Shown here: in pieces, positions 1-8,432 of the stretch
How the letters are laid out: each line of letters starts with the position of its first letter
Numbering within the stretch: the stretch's first letter is position 1
Assembly: GCF_003814515.1 (NCBI RefSeq)
Contig: NZ_RKQJ01000001.1
Location: 434,001-498,000, forward strand
Source: Salinicoccus roseus
Lineage (GTDB): Bacteria; Bacillota; Bacilli; Staphylococcales; Salinicoccaceae
Reading direction: 5' to 3'
DNA length: 64,000 nt
Translations under genes and position numbers: made by a program
The notes under the pieces: model-generated
What the model was told of the DNA's origin: nothing
What the model saw: only the letters and a program-made list of their open reading frames with translations
The model's database searches: none

Positions 1-203
1 ATCTTCCTGTCTTCCTGCGCAGCAAACTCTGCCATCGTTTCAACCAGTCTTGTCCCGACCCCATCATTGGTGAGGTGGTCGTCCACCCTTGTACCTTCCA
101 CTACATAGTCGCCATCATCATCCACACTATATATGATTTCAGCTTCAGGATTGACATCATCCTCACCTACGAAGAACATGTTCTCGCCTTTTTTGATATC
201 CAT
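1..203 (-). CDS. GNAT-like N-acetyltransferase (YjdJ type), 3' end cut by window edge
   Basis: The first 67 codons are visible and the gene runs off the left edge. The product starts MDIKKGENMFFVGEDD and carries GVGTRLVETMAEFA, which fits the acetyl-CoA-binding loop of the small YjdJ-type GNAT family (about 90 residues in full). The start at 203 follows a GGAGG at 211-215. The substrate is unknown. It is divergent from the export-family membrane gene to its right. The family call rests on a partial sequence. Confidence 0.7.
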   Translation of the reverse strand, partial: MDIKKGENMFFVGEDDVNPEAEIIYSVDDDGDYVVEGTRVDDHLTNDGVGTRLVETMAEFAAQEDRK

Positions 204-355
204 CAGTCTTCCTCCAATCAGATCTTGCTCTCCCTACTTAAATAGACGTTTTCCAATCTTTTGAAACATCTCTTCATGGATATGTTGATGAGAGCTTCAA
301 CGGATGCAATGTGGTAGACTGATTTCAGACAGAAATCATATTCCGGAGGAATGTA

Positions 356-847
356 ATGAACCTATCACTGATCATTGCCTACATCATAGTATTCCTATTA
401 TCTGCCGTACCCCTGTTCGAAGCCTTCGTCGTGGTGCCGGTCGGAATCCTGGGCGGCATGAATTTCACCATGACCTTCATAATAGGCGTGCTCGGCAATC
501 TAGCGACCCTGCTCCTGCTCATCATCCTCATGGATCGCATCAAGAGGTGGTATCTCACACGACAGGAAAGAAATGGTAAAAAGAAGGACCGTAAATCGGA
601 GCGTGCCGAAGCCATATGGAAGAAGTACGGTTTGCCGGGACTGGCCTTCATCGGCCCCTTCTTCGTCGGCAGCCACTTTACAGCATTAATGGCGGTCGTA
701 CTCGGCGGCAGTCAGAAGGCGACATTCTGGTGGGTGACTTTGAGCGTCATCGCCTGGACACTCGGCATCTCCATACTCGTGGCACTCGGCGTGGACTTCA
801 TGAATCTTGAAGACATCCAGTTCCTTAACCGCTTCTTAGATGGTTAG
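356..847 (+). CDS. Small multidrug-export family membrane protein (PF06695-like)
   Basis: This is a 163-residue integral membrane protein with about four hydrophobic segments (residues 5-25, 35-62, 95-118 and 125-148) and a basic loop near residues 63-90 (RQERNGKKKDRKSERAEA). The motif GLPGLAFIGPFFVGSHF is typical of the family named putative small multidrug export proteins. Export activity is a family label and has not been shown. The start is fixed by CGGAGG at 344-349. The gene stands alone and ends at a hairpin shared with the convergent dehydrogenase. Confidence 0.72.
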   Translation: MNLSLIIAYIIVFLLSAVPLFEAFVVVPVGILGGMNFTMTFIIGVLGNLATLLLLIILMDRIKRWYLTRQERNGKKKDRKSERAEAIWKKYGLPGLAFIGPFFVGSHFTALMAVVLGGSQKATFWWVTLSVIAWTLGISILVALGVDFMNLEDIQFLNRFLDG

Positions 848-893
848 AGGGCATTACTTACATCAAAGACTTCATAGGCATGTAAATGAAAGA

Positions 894-925
894 GAAGACC
901 CAGGGTATGGATGCCCTGGGTCTTC
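894..925. terminator. Bidirectional hairpin terminator
   Basis: A perfect 12-bp inverted repeat (GAAGACCCAGGG / CCCTGGGTCTTC) with an 8-nt loop lies between the convergent export-family gene and the dehydrogenase. The T content after the stem is moderate on the minus side (TCTCTTTC) and weak on the plus side. Confidence 0.75.
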
Positions 926-938
926 CTGTATAATAGGA

Positions 939-2153
939 TTATTTCAACGAACCATGCGGGTCGATGACGAATTTCTTCGCTGCACCCTTATCGAAGTCCT
1001 GGTAACCATTCGGCGCCTCGTCCAGACTGATGACCGTTGCATTAACCGCTTTCGCAATATCTGCACGGCCGGAAAGGATGGCCTTCATCAGGTCACGGTT
1101 GTATTTCATTGCAGGTGTCTGGCCTGTAACGAATGTATGTGCCTTCGCCCAACCGAGGCCGAGACGTACTTTCAAGGTACCCTGCTGTGCTTCCTTGTCG
1201 GATGCTCCTGGATCCTCAGTAACATAAAGGCCTGGGATACCGAGCTTACCACCGGCTGTCGTAACGTCCATGATGCTGTTGAGCACAGCGGCAGGCTGTT
1301 CCCCGCCATCGGCGCCATGGCCTGATGCCTCAAAACCGACTGCATCGACGGCGCAATCCACTTCGTCCACTCCAAGTATATTTTCGATCTGCTCACTCAA
1401 CCGGTCATGCTTGGAGACGTTGACCGTCTCACATCCGAAGCTTTCCGCCTGCTTGAGACGTTCATCCTGCAGGTCACCGACGATGACGCGGGATGCGCCG
1501 AGAAGCTGCGCCGAGTGTGCAGCAGCGAGGCCAACCGGGCCGGCACCGGCGATATATACCGTCGAACCTGTCTTGACGCCTGCAGTGTAGGCCCCATGAT
1601 AGCCCGTCGGGAAGATGTCGGAAAGCATCGTCAAATCGAGTACTTTCTCCATAGCCACTTCCCTATCCGGGAATACGAGCAGCTGGAAGTCTGCGTACGG
1701 CACCATGACATATTCGGACTGGCCGCCGACCCAGCCTCCCATATCTACATAGCCATAAGCTGCACCGGCACGTTCCGGGTTCGTGTTCAGGCAAATATGT
1801 GTTTTCTGTTCACGACACATGACACAACGGCCACATGCGATGTTGAAAGGTACGGAGGCGATGTCGCCTTTTTTGACGAATTCGACGTCCCTGCCCACTT
1901 CAATGACTTCCCCTAAAATTTCATGACCGAGGACAAGCCCTTCAGGCGCCGTCGTTCTACCTCTTACCATATGCTGGTCACTACCACAGATGTTCGTCGT
2001 AATGACTTTCAGGATGACGCCATGTTCACATTTCCGTCCAACGTTCTCCTTCGGTACTCCCGGACCTTCCCTGAGTACGAGATCCGGATAATCAATATCC
2101 CTTACTTCAACGCTGCCTGCTCCAGTATAGACTACACCACGATTTCCTGCCAT
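939..2153 (-). CDS. fdhA: Zn-dependent alcohol/formaldehyde dehydrogenase, glutathione-independent type
   Basis: This medium-chain dehydrogenase of 404 residues resembles glutathione-independent formaldehyde dehydrogenases (FdhA). Visible features are the catalytic zinc site NICGSDQHMV, the structural zinc loop CGRCVMCREQKTHIC, the extended GGWVGGQSEYVMVPYAD segment typical of this subgroup, and the Rossmann motif GAGPVGLAAA. It would oxidise formaldehyde or related aldehydes with NAD+. A longer reading frame reaches 2180, but AGGAGGG at 2159-2165 places the start at 2153. The substrate is inferred from the family. Confidence 0.85.
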   Translation of the reverse strand: MAGNRGVVYTGAGSVEVRDIDYPDLVLREGPGVPKENVGRKCEHGVILKVITTNICGSDQHMVRGRTTAPEGLVLGHEILGEVIEVGRDVEFVKKGDIASVPFNIACGRCVMCREQKTHICLNTNPERAGAAYGYVDMGGWVGGQSEYVMVPYADFQLLVFPDREVAMEKVLDLTMLSDIFPTGYHGAYTAGVKTGSTVYIAGAGPVGLAAAHSAQLLGASRVIVGDLQDERLKQAESFGCETVNVSKHDRLSEQIENILGVDEVDCAVDAVGFEASGHGADGGEQPAAVLNSIMDVTTAGGKLGIPGLYVTEDPGASDKEAQQGTLKVRLGLGWAKAHTFVTGQTPAMKYNRDLMKAILSGRADIAKAVNATVISLDEAPNGYQDFDKGAAKKFVIDPHGSLK

Positions 2154-2168
2154 CTTAACCCTCCTGTT

Positions 2169-2181
2169 AGTGTTTGACACT
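2169..2181. promoter_or_regulatory. Short palindrome next to the dehydrogenase ribosome-binding site
   Basis: AGTGT-TTG-ACACT is a perfect 5-bp palindrome just upstream of the GGAGG of the dehydrogenase gene. It could be an operator half-site or a small mRNA hairpin that affects initiation. There is no functional evidence. Confidence 0.25.
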
Positions 2182-2250
2182 GTTTAGTCTGATTATTCAG
2201 CTCAAAGACATCTGCGACAGTACTTACGCTCCTTTCTTCTTTAGTCTATA

Positions 2251-2272
2251 TCAAAAGCCCGATGGGCTTTGA
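2251..2272 (-). terminator. Possible hairpin terminator or leader hairpin upstream of the dehydrogenase
   Basis: Read on the minus strand, AAAGCCC-ATC-GGGCTTTT forms a 7-bp stem with a short T tract. It lies about 100 nt after the DUF429 gene and about 100 nt before the dehydrogenase start, so it could end DUF429 transcripts or lie in the dehydrogenase leader. Confidence 0.35.
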
Positions 2273-2374
2273 TCCCCTTTTCATGGTCAAGCATTTTGTG
2301 TAAGGATATGTAAAATACTTTGATACCATCATATACCCTTCTGAATTTTCAGTCAATAATTACAAGTTATGGCA

Positions 2375-3106
2375 CTATGTCCTTACAGGCAGGCTTATGA
2401 AACCTTCCTCAATGCTGCCGAACAGAGTTTCTTCCGCCTCCCCTGTATATAAGGCGTACATGGCATAGGCACAAAGGAAAGCATCAACCTTGTCTTCGAG
2501 GTGCTTGTGCGATTTTCGAGTCGCGTCCCCCACATCCCATCCGAGTCTTCCGTCAAGGCCGTCTATAATTCCTTCCGCTTCCAACTGCCTGAACAGGGTT
2601 ATAATCCGGTCCATCTCCCCGCATGTCTCCTTGAAGGTCATCTTACGCTTCTTTTTGTACCTGATCGGATGCTTATCTGGGAAAAGGCCGCAGCAGATGC
2701 CTGTCGGGAAGGTTTCGACAATATTGGACGCTCTGTTGTCGAAACCGATTCTGATGCCGGGTACCGACTGGATGATGTGGTTCATCAAAGTCTCTCCGCG
2801 TATATCGCCGAATGCACGGGTGAGGAAGGCGCGGTTCGAGTTGAAGGCGAACAGCCTGTGGCCATGGATCCTTGCACGCATCAGCTCCCCTTCTGCACCC
2901 CTTGACCCTTTTTCATTATTGACGATGAGCGGGGCGTCGATCGCAATCGTCACAGGACCATCGGTGTGGTCCATGATGATGTCCAGTATATCCTCGTTGC
3001 TGTAGACCACAGCATCCAGGAATTCCACCCGGCCGTCCGCGTCCATGACACATACACCCGTCTCATTCCGGTATGTCCATGCCAGATCTATTCCGATGAA
3101 TTTCAT
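2375..3106 (-). CDS. DUF429 protein (predicted RNase H-like fold nuclease)
   Basis: This 243-residue protein opens with MKFIGIDLAW, the first acidic strand of the RNase H-like fold in DUF429 (PF04250) proteins. Further acidic positions occur in TIAIDAPLIV and in EDKVDAFLCAYAMYAL near the C-terminus. Proteins of this family are predicted nucleases or ATP-binding proteins of unknown role. It is divergent from cytosine deaminase across a 114-bp promoter region. A GGAGGAATATG context supports the start at 3106. Confidence 0.75.
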   Translation of the reverse strand: MKFIGIDLAWTYRNETGVCVMDADGRVEFLDAVVYSNEDILDIIMDHTDGPVTIAIDAPLIVNNEKGSRGAEGELMRARIHGHRLFAFNSNRAFLTRAFGDIRGETLMNHIIQSVPGIRIGFDNRASNIVETFPTGICCGLFPDKHPIRYKKKRKMTFKETCGEMDRIITLFRQLEAEGIIDGLDGRLGWDVGDATRKSHKHLEDKVDAFLCAYAMYALYTGEAEETLFGSIEEGFISLPVRT

Positions 3107-3157
3107 TCATATTCCTCCATTCATATTCTTTTAGTGGTGTCTGCTCCTGCTACTTTG

Positions 3158-3186
3158 TTGATTTGCCCCCCCTTCTCTCTTAAAAT
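3158..3186 (+). promoter_or_regulatory. Sigma-A-type promoter of the cytosine deaminase gene
   Basis: TTGATT (3158-3163) and TAAAAT (3181-3186) are separated by 17 bp. They lie about 35 bp upstream of the deaminase start, which has a GAGAGGAG ribosome-binding site. Confidence 0.55.
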
Positions 3187-3220
3187 TGATATGTATTGAA
3201 AAATAGAGAGGAGCACAATT

Positions 3221-4474
3221 ATGAAAAAGTTCATCAATGCCAATATATACGGACAGGATGAAGCAAGTGAAATCCTGGTTGAGGATGGTGTCTTCAAATC
3301 CATCGGCCAGGATCTTGATGATGCTGAAGAGGTGATCGATCTGGAGCACCGCCTGGTCCTCCCGCCTTACGTCGATCCACACCTTCATCTTGATTATATC
3401 TTTTCAGGCCTGGGCCCGGGCAACGCCAACATTTCAGGCACGCTGTTTGAAGGCATACAGCGCTGGAGCGACAACAAGAAGTCGTTGACTGAAGAAATGG
3501 TGCGTGCACGTGCCCTCCAGGGCATAAGGAAGGAGCTGAACCATGGTGTCCAGTATATCAGGACGCATGTGGATGTGACGGATCCGAACCTCACCGGCAT
3601 GAAGGCCCTGCTCAAGTTGAAGGAGGAACTGAAGGATGTAGTGACGCTTCAGCTTGTCGCATTTCCACAGGAAGGGTTCTTCCGCTATGACGGAGCGGAA
3701 CAACTCGTCGAGAAAGCCCTTGAGATGGGGGCGGATGTCGTCGGCGGCATCCCCCATTTTGAAATCTCGTATGAGCATGGCGTGGAATCGCTGAAGCGCA
3801 TCGTCGACCTCGCCCTCAAATATGATGTCATGATCGACATCCACTGCGATGAGAATGATGATCCCAACAGCCGCTTCCTGGAAGTGCTCAATGCACTTGT
3901 CATGGAGAAGGGCTACGGTGAAAAGACGACAGCGAGCCATACGTGCAGCTTCGGATCGGCAGATGACAGCTACGCGGCGAAGATGATGGGCCTCTTCCAC
4001 GAATCGAAGATCAATTTCATCTCCTGTCCGACCGAGAATGCCCATCTGCAGGGTCGCAGCGACACCTATCCGAAACGTCGGGGATTGACGCGTGTGAAGG
4101 AACTGCTTTCAAACGGCAATGCAGTTGCATTTGCGCAGGACTCCATCGCCGACTACTGGTATCCGCTCGGCAATGGAAACATGATGAACATTCTCGACAA
4201 CGGCATCCACCTCGCCCACTACACGCATATAGATGAAATAAACAAGGCCTTCAACCTCATCACATATAATGGCGCAAAGGTCATGCAGCTGAACGATGAG
4301 TATGGCATCGAACAGGGCAAGCCGGCAAACTTCATCGTACTTGATGCATATGATACGTATGAAGCAGTACGTGAACGGGCAGATGTGCTTGCCTCGATCC
4401 GGAGCGGTGAATACCTCTTCAGACGGGCCCCGAGAAAGAATGAAGTTTCACATGCACTGCTGGAAGATATATAG
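3221..4474 (+). CDS. codA: Cytosine deaminase (amidohydrolase)
   Basis: This 417-residue cytosolic metalloenzyme would convert cytosine to uracil and ammonia (pyrimidine salvage). It matches the pattern recalled for E. coli CodA: the metal site HLHLD near residue 54, HCDENDDPNSRFLE, ASHTCSF, HLQGRSDTYPKRRGLTRVKE, and the catalytic-aspartate segment FAQDSIADYWYPLGNGNM. No cytosine permease (codB) is adjacent. It has its own promoter and a strong terminator, so it is monocistronic. Activity on other aminated ring compounds is possible, since CodA relatives vary. Confidence 0.85.
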   Translation: MKKFINANIYGQDEASEILVEDGVFKSIGQDLDDAEEVIDLEHRLVLPPYVDPHLHLDYIFSGLGPGNANISGTLFEGIQRWSDNKKSLTEEMVRARALQGIRKELNHGVQYIRTHVDVTDPNLTGMKALLKLKEELKDVVTLQLVAFPQEGFFRYDGAEQLVEKALEMGADVVGGIPHFEISYEHGVESLKRIVDLALKYDVMIDIHCDENDDPNSRFLEVLNALVMEKGYGEKTTASHTCSFGSADDSYAAKMMGLFHESKINFISCPTENAHLQGRSDTYPKRRGLTRVKELLSNGNAVAFAQDSIADYWYPLGNGNMMNILDNGIHLAHYTHIDEINKAFNLITYNGAKVMQLNDEYGIEQGKPANFIVLDAYDTYEAVRERADVLASIRSGEYLFRRAPRKNEVSHALLEDI

Positions 4475-4485
4475 CACGGTCCTAC

Positions 4486-4517
4486 GGGCACATCCTGGAA
4501 TCAGGGTGTGCCCTTTA
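4486..4517 (+). terminator. Terminator after codA
   Basis: A 12-bp stem (GGGCACATCCTG / CAGGGTGTGCCC, one G-T pair) with a GAAT loop is followed by TTTATT. It separates codA from the TRAP operon. Confidence 0.8.
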
Positions 4518-4597
4518 TTCTGTCATGAGTTAAAATCCACCTGGATAAATTTAATTACCCATGTGTAGATGACATATTTGATGATATATTTTTAATC

Positions 4598-4626
4598 TTT
4601 ACAGTTTTGTGAAAATACTATAGCAT
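4598..4626 (+). promoter_or_regulatory. Candidate promoter of the TRAP transporter operon
   Basis: TTTACA (4598-4603) and TAGCAT (4621-4626) have a 17-bp spacer. This leaves a leader of roughly 125 nt before dctP. The leader contains GGTATGG and CCATACC about 20 nt apart, which can pair. Confidence 0.4.
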
Positions 4627-4754
4627 ACAATGTGCGCAAATTAGACTACATACATATGGTATGGCGTGGTATTTGTTCCAACATCATCCATACCCGTTTC
4701 ACCTCCACCACGAATATGCACAACCACCATTCAAATAAAGGGACGTGTCCATTA

Positions 4755-5759
4755 ATGAAAAAAACGATTTTTATTGCCCTCATGCTGACGCTTGTCCTGT
4801 CCGCATGCGGCCGTCCGAACCAGAACGAGTCATCCGAAACAACAACAATCCGGCTGGCCTATCTGGTTTCGGAAAGTCATTCCTCACATATCATCGGGGA
4901 GAAGTTCAAGGAGCAGATCGAAGAGGAATCCGGCGGCAGACTTGAAGTCGAACTTTATCCAAGCGGCTCCCTCTTCCCTTCCGACCGGGAAGCTGTCGAG
5001 TCGGTACAGCTCGGCAATGTCGAGATGACGATTCCGGCACTCGCAGTCGTCTCATCCTTCAACCAGAATTTCATGGTGCTTGACCTCCCCTTCCTTTTCG
5101 AAAACTACGAAGAAGCCTATAAGGTACTTGATGGGGAGTATGGCCAGAGCCTGCTCGATGAGCTGGAGGACTACAATCTGAAGGGGCTCGTATACGCCGA
5201 AAACGGCTTCCGTCATATCACCAATAATGAACGTCCCATCTATGAACCGGAAGACCTTGAGGGCCTGAAGTTCAGAACATTGGAGAGTCCCGTCCAGACT
5301 GATATCTTCAAGTCATTCGGAGCCAATGCGTCACCGTTCGCCTTCGGTGAGATGTATACCGCATTGCAGCAGGGTACATACGACGCTATGGAAGGCCCGA
5401 TTTCGCTCTACTACACCAGCAACCTGTATGAAGTACAGGAATACATGAGCCTCGTCGGCCAATATTATATGCCGACTGTCCTCCTTATGAACAATGACTT
5501 CTATGAAGGGCTACCTGAAGACCTGCAGGAAGTGGTCATGGATGCGGCCATCATGTTCCGGGAGGAGCAGCGGGAACTCGCCCACCAGCAGGATGAGGAA
5601 TATCTCGAAGTAATGAAGGAGGATGGCCTCAAGGTAAACGATATAACCGAAGAACAGCGTGAAGCGTTCATCGAGGCGGCAGAGCCTGTATATGAAAAAT
5701 ACGACGAAAAGCTCGGCAATAATCTAATAGACGACCTTTTCGAGGCAAAAGATGAATAG
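4755..5759 (+). CDS. dctP: TRAP transporter solute-binding lipoprotein (DctP family)
   Basis: This 334-residue extracytoplasmic substrate receptor is tethered as a lipoprotein: MKKTIFIALMLTLVLSAC gives a signal peptide with lipobox LSAC. The body is DctP-like, with LAYLVSESHSSHIIGEKFKE, the mid-protein FRTLESPVQTD (where DctP proteins carry the ligand-carboxylate arginine) and a QQGTYDAMEGP segment. An in-frame extension to 4632 exists but lacks a signal, so the start at 4755 is preferred. It is the first gene of dctPQM. The ligand, usually an organic acid, cannot be told from sequence. Confidence 0.88.
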   Translation: MKKTIFIALMLTLVLSACGRPNQNESSETTTIRLAYLVSESHSSHIIGEKFKEQIEEESGGRLEVELYPSGSLFPSDREAVESVQLGNVEMTIPALAVVSSFNQNFMVLDLPFLFENYEEAYKVLDGEYGQSLLDELEDYNLKGLVYAENGFRHITNNERPIYEPEDLEGLKFRTLESPVQTDIFKSFGANASPFAFGEMYTALQQGTYDAMEGPISLYYTSNLYEVQEYMSLVGQYYMPTVLLMNNDFYEGLPEDLQEVVMDAAIMFREEQRELAHQQDEEYLEVMKEDGLKVNDITEEQREAFIEAAEPVYEKYDEKLGNNLIDDLFEAKDE

Positions 5760-5794
5760 CTGCACGCCCTACTACCTACAGAAGGAGCGGAACA

Positions 5795-6283
5795 ATGATC
5801 AAAAAATTCAATAGAATTGAAGAAGGTTTTCTCATCGCGACTCTTGTCCTCATGGTAGCGCTCATTTTCGGACAGGTCATCGGACGATATATATTCCAGA
5901 ACGCCCCAAGCTGGACGGAGGAAGCCGCGCGCTATATACACATATTCCAAGTCTGGATCGGTGCAGGCTATGCAGTGAAACTGAGGGAGCATATCAAAGT
6001 CTCGGCATTCATCGACCTCTTCCATGGGATGACCCGGAAGGTGCTTGATATGGTCGCCCTCATCGTCTGGTTCCTGATGGTCCTGCTCGTTGCAATTTTT
6101 GGAACCGAGCTTGTCATGACGACACTGCAGTATGGCCAGGTCGCCCCAGCAACACAGATTCCATTCTGGCTGCCATATCTCGCCGTCCCACTCGGCGCCT
6201 TGAGCATGATGATACGCCTCATCCTGCAGATGATTGAAATCATCAAAAAAGACTATGACAAACCCGGGGAGGCGGCATCATGA
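5795..6283 (+). CDS. dctQ: TRAP transporter small permease (DctQ family)
   Basis: This 162-residue protein has four hydrophobic segments (about 12-34, 48-66, 87-110 and 130-150). The conserved TEEAARYIHIFQVWIGAGYA is typical of DctQ proteins, which bridge the large permease in Na+-dependent uptake. AAGGAG sits upstream of 5795. The last four bases overlap dctM (ATGA), implying translational coupling. Confidence 0.87.
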   Translation: MIKKFNRIEEGFLIATLVLMVALIFGQVIGRYIFQNAPSWTEEAARYIHIFQVWIGAGYAVKLREHIKVSAFIDLFHGMTRKVLDMVALIVWFLMVLLVAIFGTELVMTTLQYGQVAPATQIPFWLPYLAVPLGALSMMIRLILQMIEIIKKDYDKPGEAAS

Positions 6284-7566
6284 CAGTAGCTATATTATTC
6301 GGTGTCTTCATACTCTGTTTCCTGATCGGTGTACCCATAGCGATCTCGCTCGGGGTCTCAGCACTCGCGGCCATATGGTTCGGTACCGACCTGCCGATCA
6401 GCCTGATTGCCCAGAAGGCATTCACATCACTCGACTCCTTCCCGCTTCTCGCCATCCCGTTCTTCATTTTGGCAGGAGTACTTATGGGTAAGGGCGGCAT
6501 TTCGAAAAGACTGCTTGACCTGGCGACCGCCCTGGTCGGCTGGATGACCGGCGGGCTGTCACTCGTTACCATTGTTGCATGCATGTTCTTTGCTGCCATC
6601 GCCGGTTCAGGACCGGCAACGGTTGCGGCAATAGGCGGATTCATGATTCCGGCGATGATCGCAAGAAACTACGACCAGGGATTCGCCTCTGCCGTACCTG
6701 CAACGGCAGGTTCCATGGGCGTCATCATCCCCCCAAGCATTCCGCTCGTCCTCTATGGCGCGATCGGCAATGTCTCCGTCGGTGCACTGTTCATGGCAGG
6801 CATCCTGCCTGGAATGCTCGTCGGCATCGCCATTATGCTGACGGCCTACTTCATCTCTAAGGCGAAAGGATACAAGCCTTCGGAAGATAAACGGACATTC
6901 GACTTCAAGGATGTGCTGAAGGCACTGAACGAGGCTAAATGGGCGCTGCTCATCCCCGTTATCATACTCGGCGGAATCTACGGCGGTATATTCACACCGA
7001 CGGAAGCAGCTGTCACAGCCGTCGTCTACGCCCTGATCGTCGGCATATTCATCTATAAGGAACTCGATTTCAAGGCGATCTACGATGGCTTTATGGAGAC
7101 CATCATGATCAATGCGACCACGATGATCATCATCAGCTTTTCCGTATCATTCGCATTCTTCATGACGCTAGAACAGATACCTAACAGCATCGCAACCTAT
7201 CTGACAAATCTGTCATCCAACCCGGTTGCCATACTGTTCATCGTCATCCTGTTCCTGCTCGTCGTCGGCATGTTCATCGATACGATTTCAGCATTGGTCG
7301 TACTCACACCAATCCTGCTGCCGGTTGTCACAGCCGTCGGCGTCGATCCGATCCACTTCGGCATCATACTTGTCGTCGCACTCGCCATCGGCTTCGTGAC
7401 TCCCCCACTCGGCGTCAACCTATTCGTCGCCTCGAGTGTCGGGAAAGTGTCGATCGAAAAGACCACAGTCGCAGTCATACCATTCATCATCGTCATGGTG
7501 CTGTGCCTGATCCTGATCGCGTTCATACCACAGCTTTCCATGTGGATGGCCGGATTTACGCAATGA
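6280..7566 (+). CDS. dctM: TRAP transporter large permease (DctM family)
   Basis: This 428-residue membrane protein has about 12 hydrophobic segments. DctM signatures include GVPIAISLGVSAL near the N-terminus, the re-entrant-loop region SGPATVAAIGGFMIPAM, GSMGVIIPPSIPLVLYGA, and the C-terminal repeat FVTPPLGVNLFVAS. It forms the Na+/solute channel with DctQ and receives ligand from DctP. It overlaps dctQ by 4 bp and ends at a terminator. Confidence 0.9.
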   Translation: MTVAILFGVFILCFLIGVPIAISLGVSALAAIWFGTDLPISLIAQKAFTSLDSFPLLAIPFFILAGVLMGKGGISKRLLDLATALVGWMTGGLSLVTIVACMFFAAIAGSGPATVAAIGGFMIPAMIARNYDQGFASAVPATAGSMGVIIPPSIPLVLYGAIGNVSVGALFMAGILPGMLVGIAIMLTAYFISKAKGYKPSEDKRTFDFKDVLKALNEAKWALLIPVIILGGIYGGIFTPTEAAVTAVVYALIVGIFIYKELDFKAIYDGFMETIMINATTMIIISFSVSFAFFMTLEQIPNSIATYLTNLSSNPVAILFIVILFLLVVGMFIDTISALVVLTPILLPVVTAVGVDPIHFGIILVVALAIGFVTPPLGVNLFVASSVGKVSIEKTTVAVIPFIIVMVLCLILIAFIPQLSMWMAGFTQ

Positions 7567-7600
7567 TTCTGAAACATTATAGTTTAATGTATTCTAACTT

Positions 7601-7636
7601 AAAAGACGGGTTCCTAAAAACAGGAGCCCGTCTTTT
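7601..7636 (+). terminator. Terminator of the TRAP operon
   Basis: AAAAGACGGG-TTCCT and AGGA-GCCCGTCTTTT form a long stem (one bulge) with a T-rich right arm, just after dctM. Confidence 0.8.
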
Positions 7637-7708
7637 AAATATACTGGTGAATTTTATTCGATCTGTATGAAACTTGAACTTCTACTTTTATATTTGGGGC
7701 TCCTATTA

Positions 7709-7750
7709 TTGTAAAGTATACTTGACGTAAAACTCACTTTACAATAAAAT
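7709..7750 (+). promoter_or_regulatory. Promoter with flanking inverted repeat (likely autoregulatory operator)
   Basis: TTGACG (7722-7727) and TAAAAT (7745-7750) have a 17-bp spacer. A perfect 9-bp inverted repeat, TTGTAAAGT (7709-7717) and ACTTTACAA (7736-7744), brackets the -35 box and ends against the -10 box. This placement suits repression by the XRE regulator encoded 18 bp downstream. Confidence 0.6.
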
Positions 7751-7767
7751 GAAAACAAAGAGGTGGT

Positions 7768-7980
7768 ATGCCATTGAAAAACAATGTAGCAGAACATAGA
7801 AAGAAAATGGGATACTCACAGGATAGACTCGCTGAAAAACTGGGAGTATCAAGGCAGACCATCATTTCCATAGAGAAAGGCAGATACAATCCTTCTCTGC
7901 CGCTGGCGATGATATTGGCGGAATTATTCAAAGTGAGGGTCGAACAGATTTTCTTTCTGGAGGATAAGGATTATAAGTGA
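7768..7980 (+). CDS. XRE-family small transcriptional regulator (YozG/YgzD-like)
   Basis: This 70-residue protein is a single Cro/C1-type helix-turn-helix domain (RLAEKLGVSRQTIISIEKGR, residues about 19-38) plus a short tail ending FFLEDKDYK. Such proteins often control an adjacent membrane gene. The start follows GAGGTGG. A membrane protein gene begins 28 bp downstream in the same direction, and an inverted repeat spans its own promoter. The effector is unknown. Confidence 0.85.
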   Translation: MPLKNNVAEHRKKMGYSQDRLAEKLGVSRQTIISIEKGRYNPSLPLAMILAELFKVRVEQIFFLEDKDYK

Positions 7981-8008
7981 TTCAAATGATTAGGAGGCAT
8001 ATTTAAAT

Positions 8009-8386
8009 ATGAATAGTCTGAGAGCGTCGTTTCTTATACTCGGTGTTTTCTTTATTGTATTGGCCGGGCTTACGGGATTTGCAGCAATCATGGCAGAGTC
8101 ACCACCGGCAGGCATATTCTATGTGACTATTGCTATGGCAGTCGTGAGTTTCAGCATGGCATATCTATATCCACAGTTTATTCAGAAGGATGAAAGGATG
8201 AAGCTGATCAGACAGAAGGGAACCATGGCCTCTTTCGTCGCCATGGTAATCTACTTCATATTCTTTACGACAGCTCTCCAGTTCAACTGGATTGATGCAC
8301 CAGCATATTACCTATTCCAGATATTTGGCGCTCTTATGATATCTACCGTGTTCATATCATTAGTCATCTATGCAAAAGTGTATTAA
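8009..8386 (+). CDS. Four-helix membrane protein paired with XRE regulator (DUF2178-like)
   Basis: This 125-residue protein has four hydrophobic stretches (about 7-28, 33-52, 72-90 and 99-122) and a charged cytosolic loop IQKDERMKLIRQKG. The layout resembles DUF2178-type membrane proteins that lie next to small XRE regulators in Firmicutes. The function is unknown. The ribosome-binding site is AGGAGG at 7992-7997, with an 11-nt spacer. It ends at a bidirectional terminator. Confidence 0.65.
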   Translation: MNSLRASFLILGVFFIVLAGLTGFAAIMAESPPAGIFYVTIAMAVVSFSMAYLYPQFIQKDERMKLIRQKGTMASFVAMVIYFIFFTTALQFNWIDAPAYYLFQIFGALMISTVFISLVIYAKVY

Positions 8387-8426
8387 AAAATCAGGATGAA
8401 GCCTCTGCTTCATCCTGATTTTATTT
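8387..8426. terminator. Bidirectional terminator
   Basis: AAAATCAGGATGAAGC and GCTTCATCCTGATTTT form a 16-bp perfect stem with a 4-nt loop and A/T tracts on both sides. It lies between the convergent membrane gene and the ABC permease. Confidence 0.88.
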
Positions 8427-8432
8427 GCGTTC

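Noticed and set aside
3434-4045. 203-codon minus-strand frame opposite codA
   Set aside because: Shadow frame; codA motifs on the other strand explain the region.
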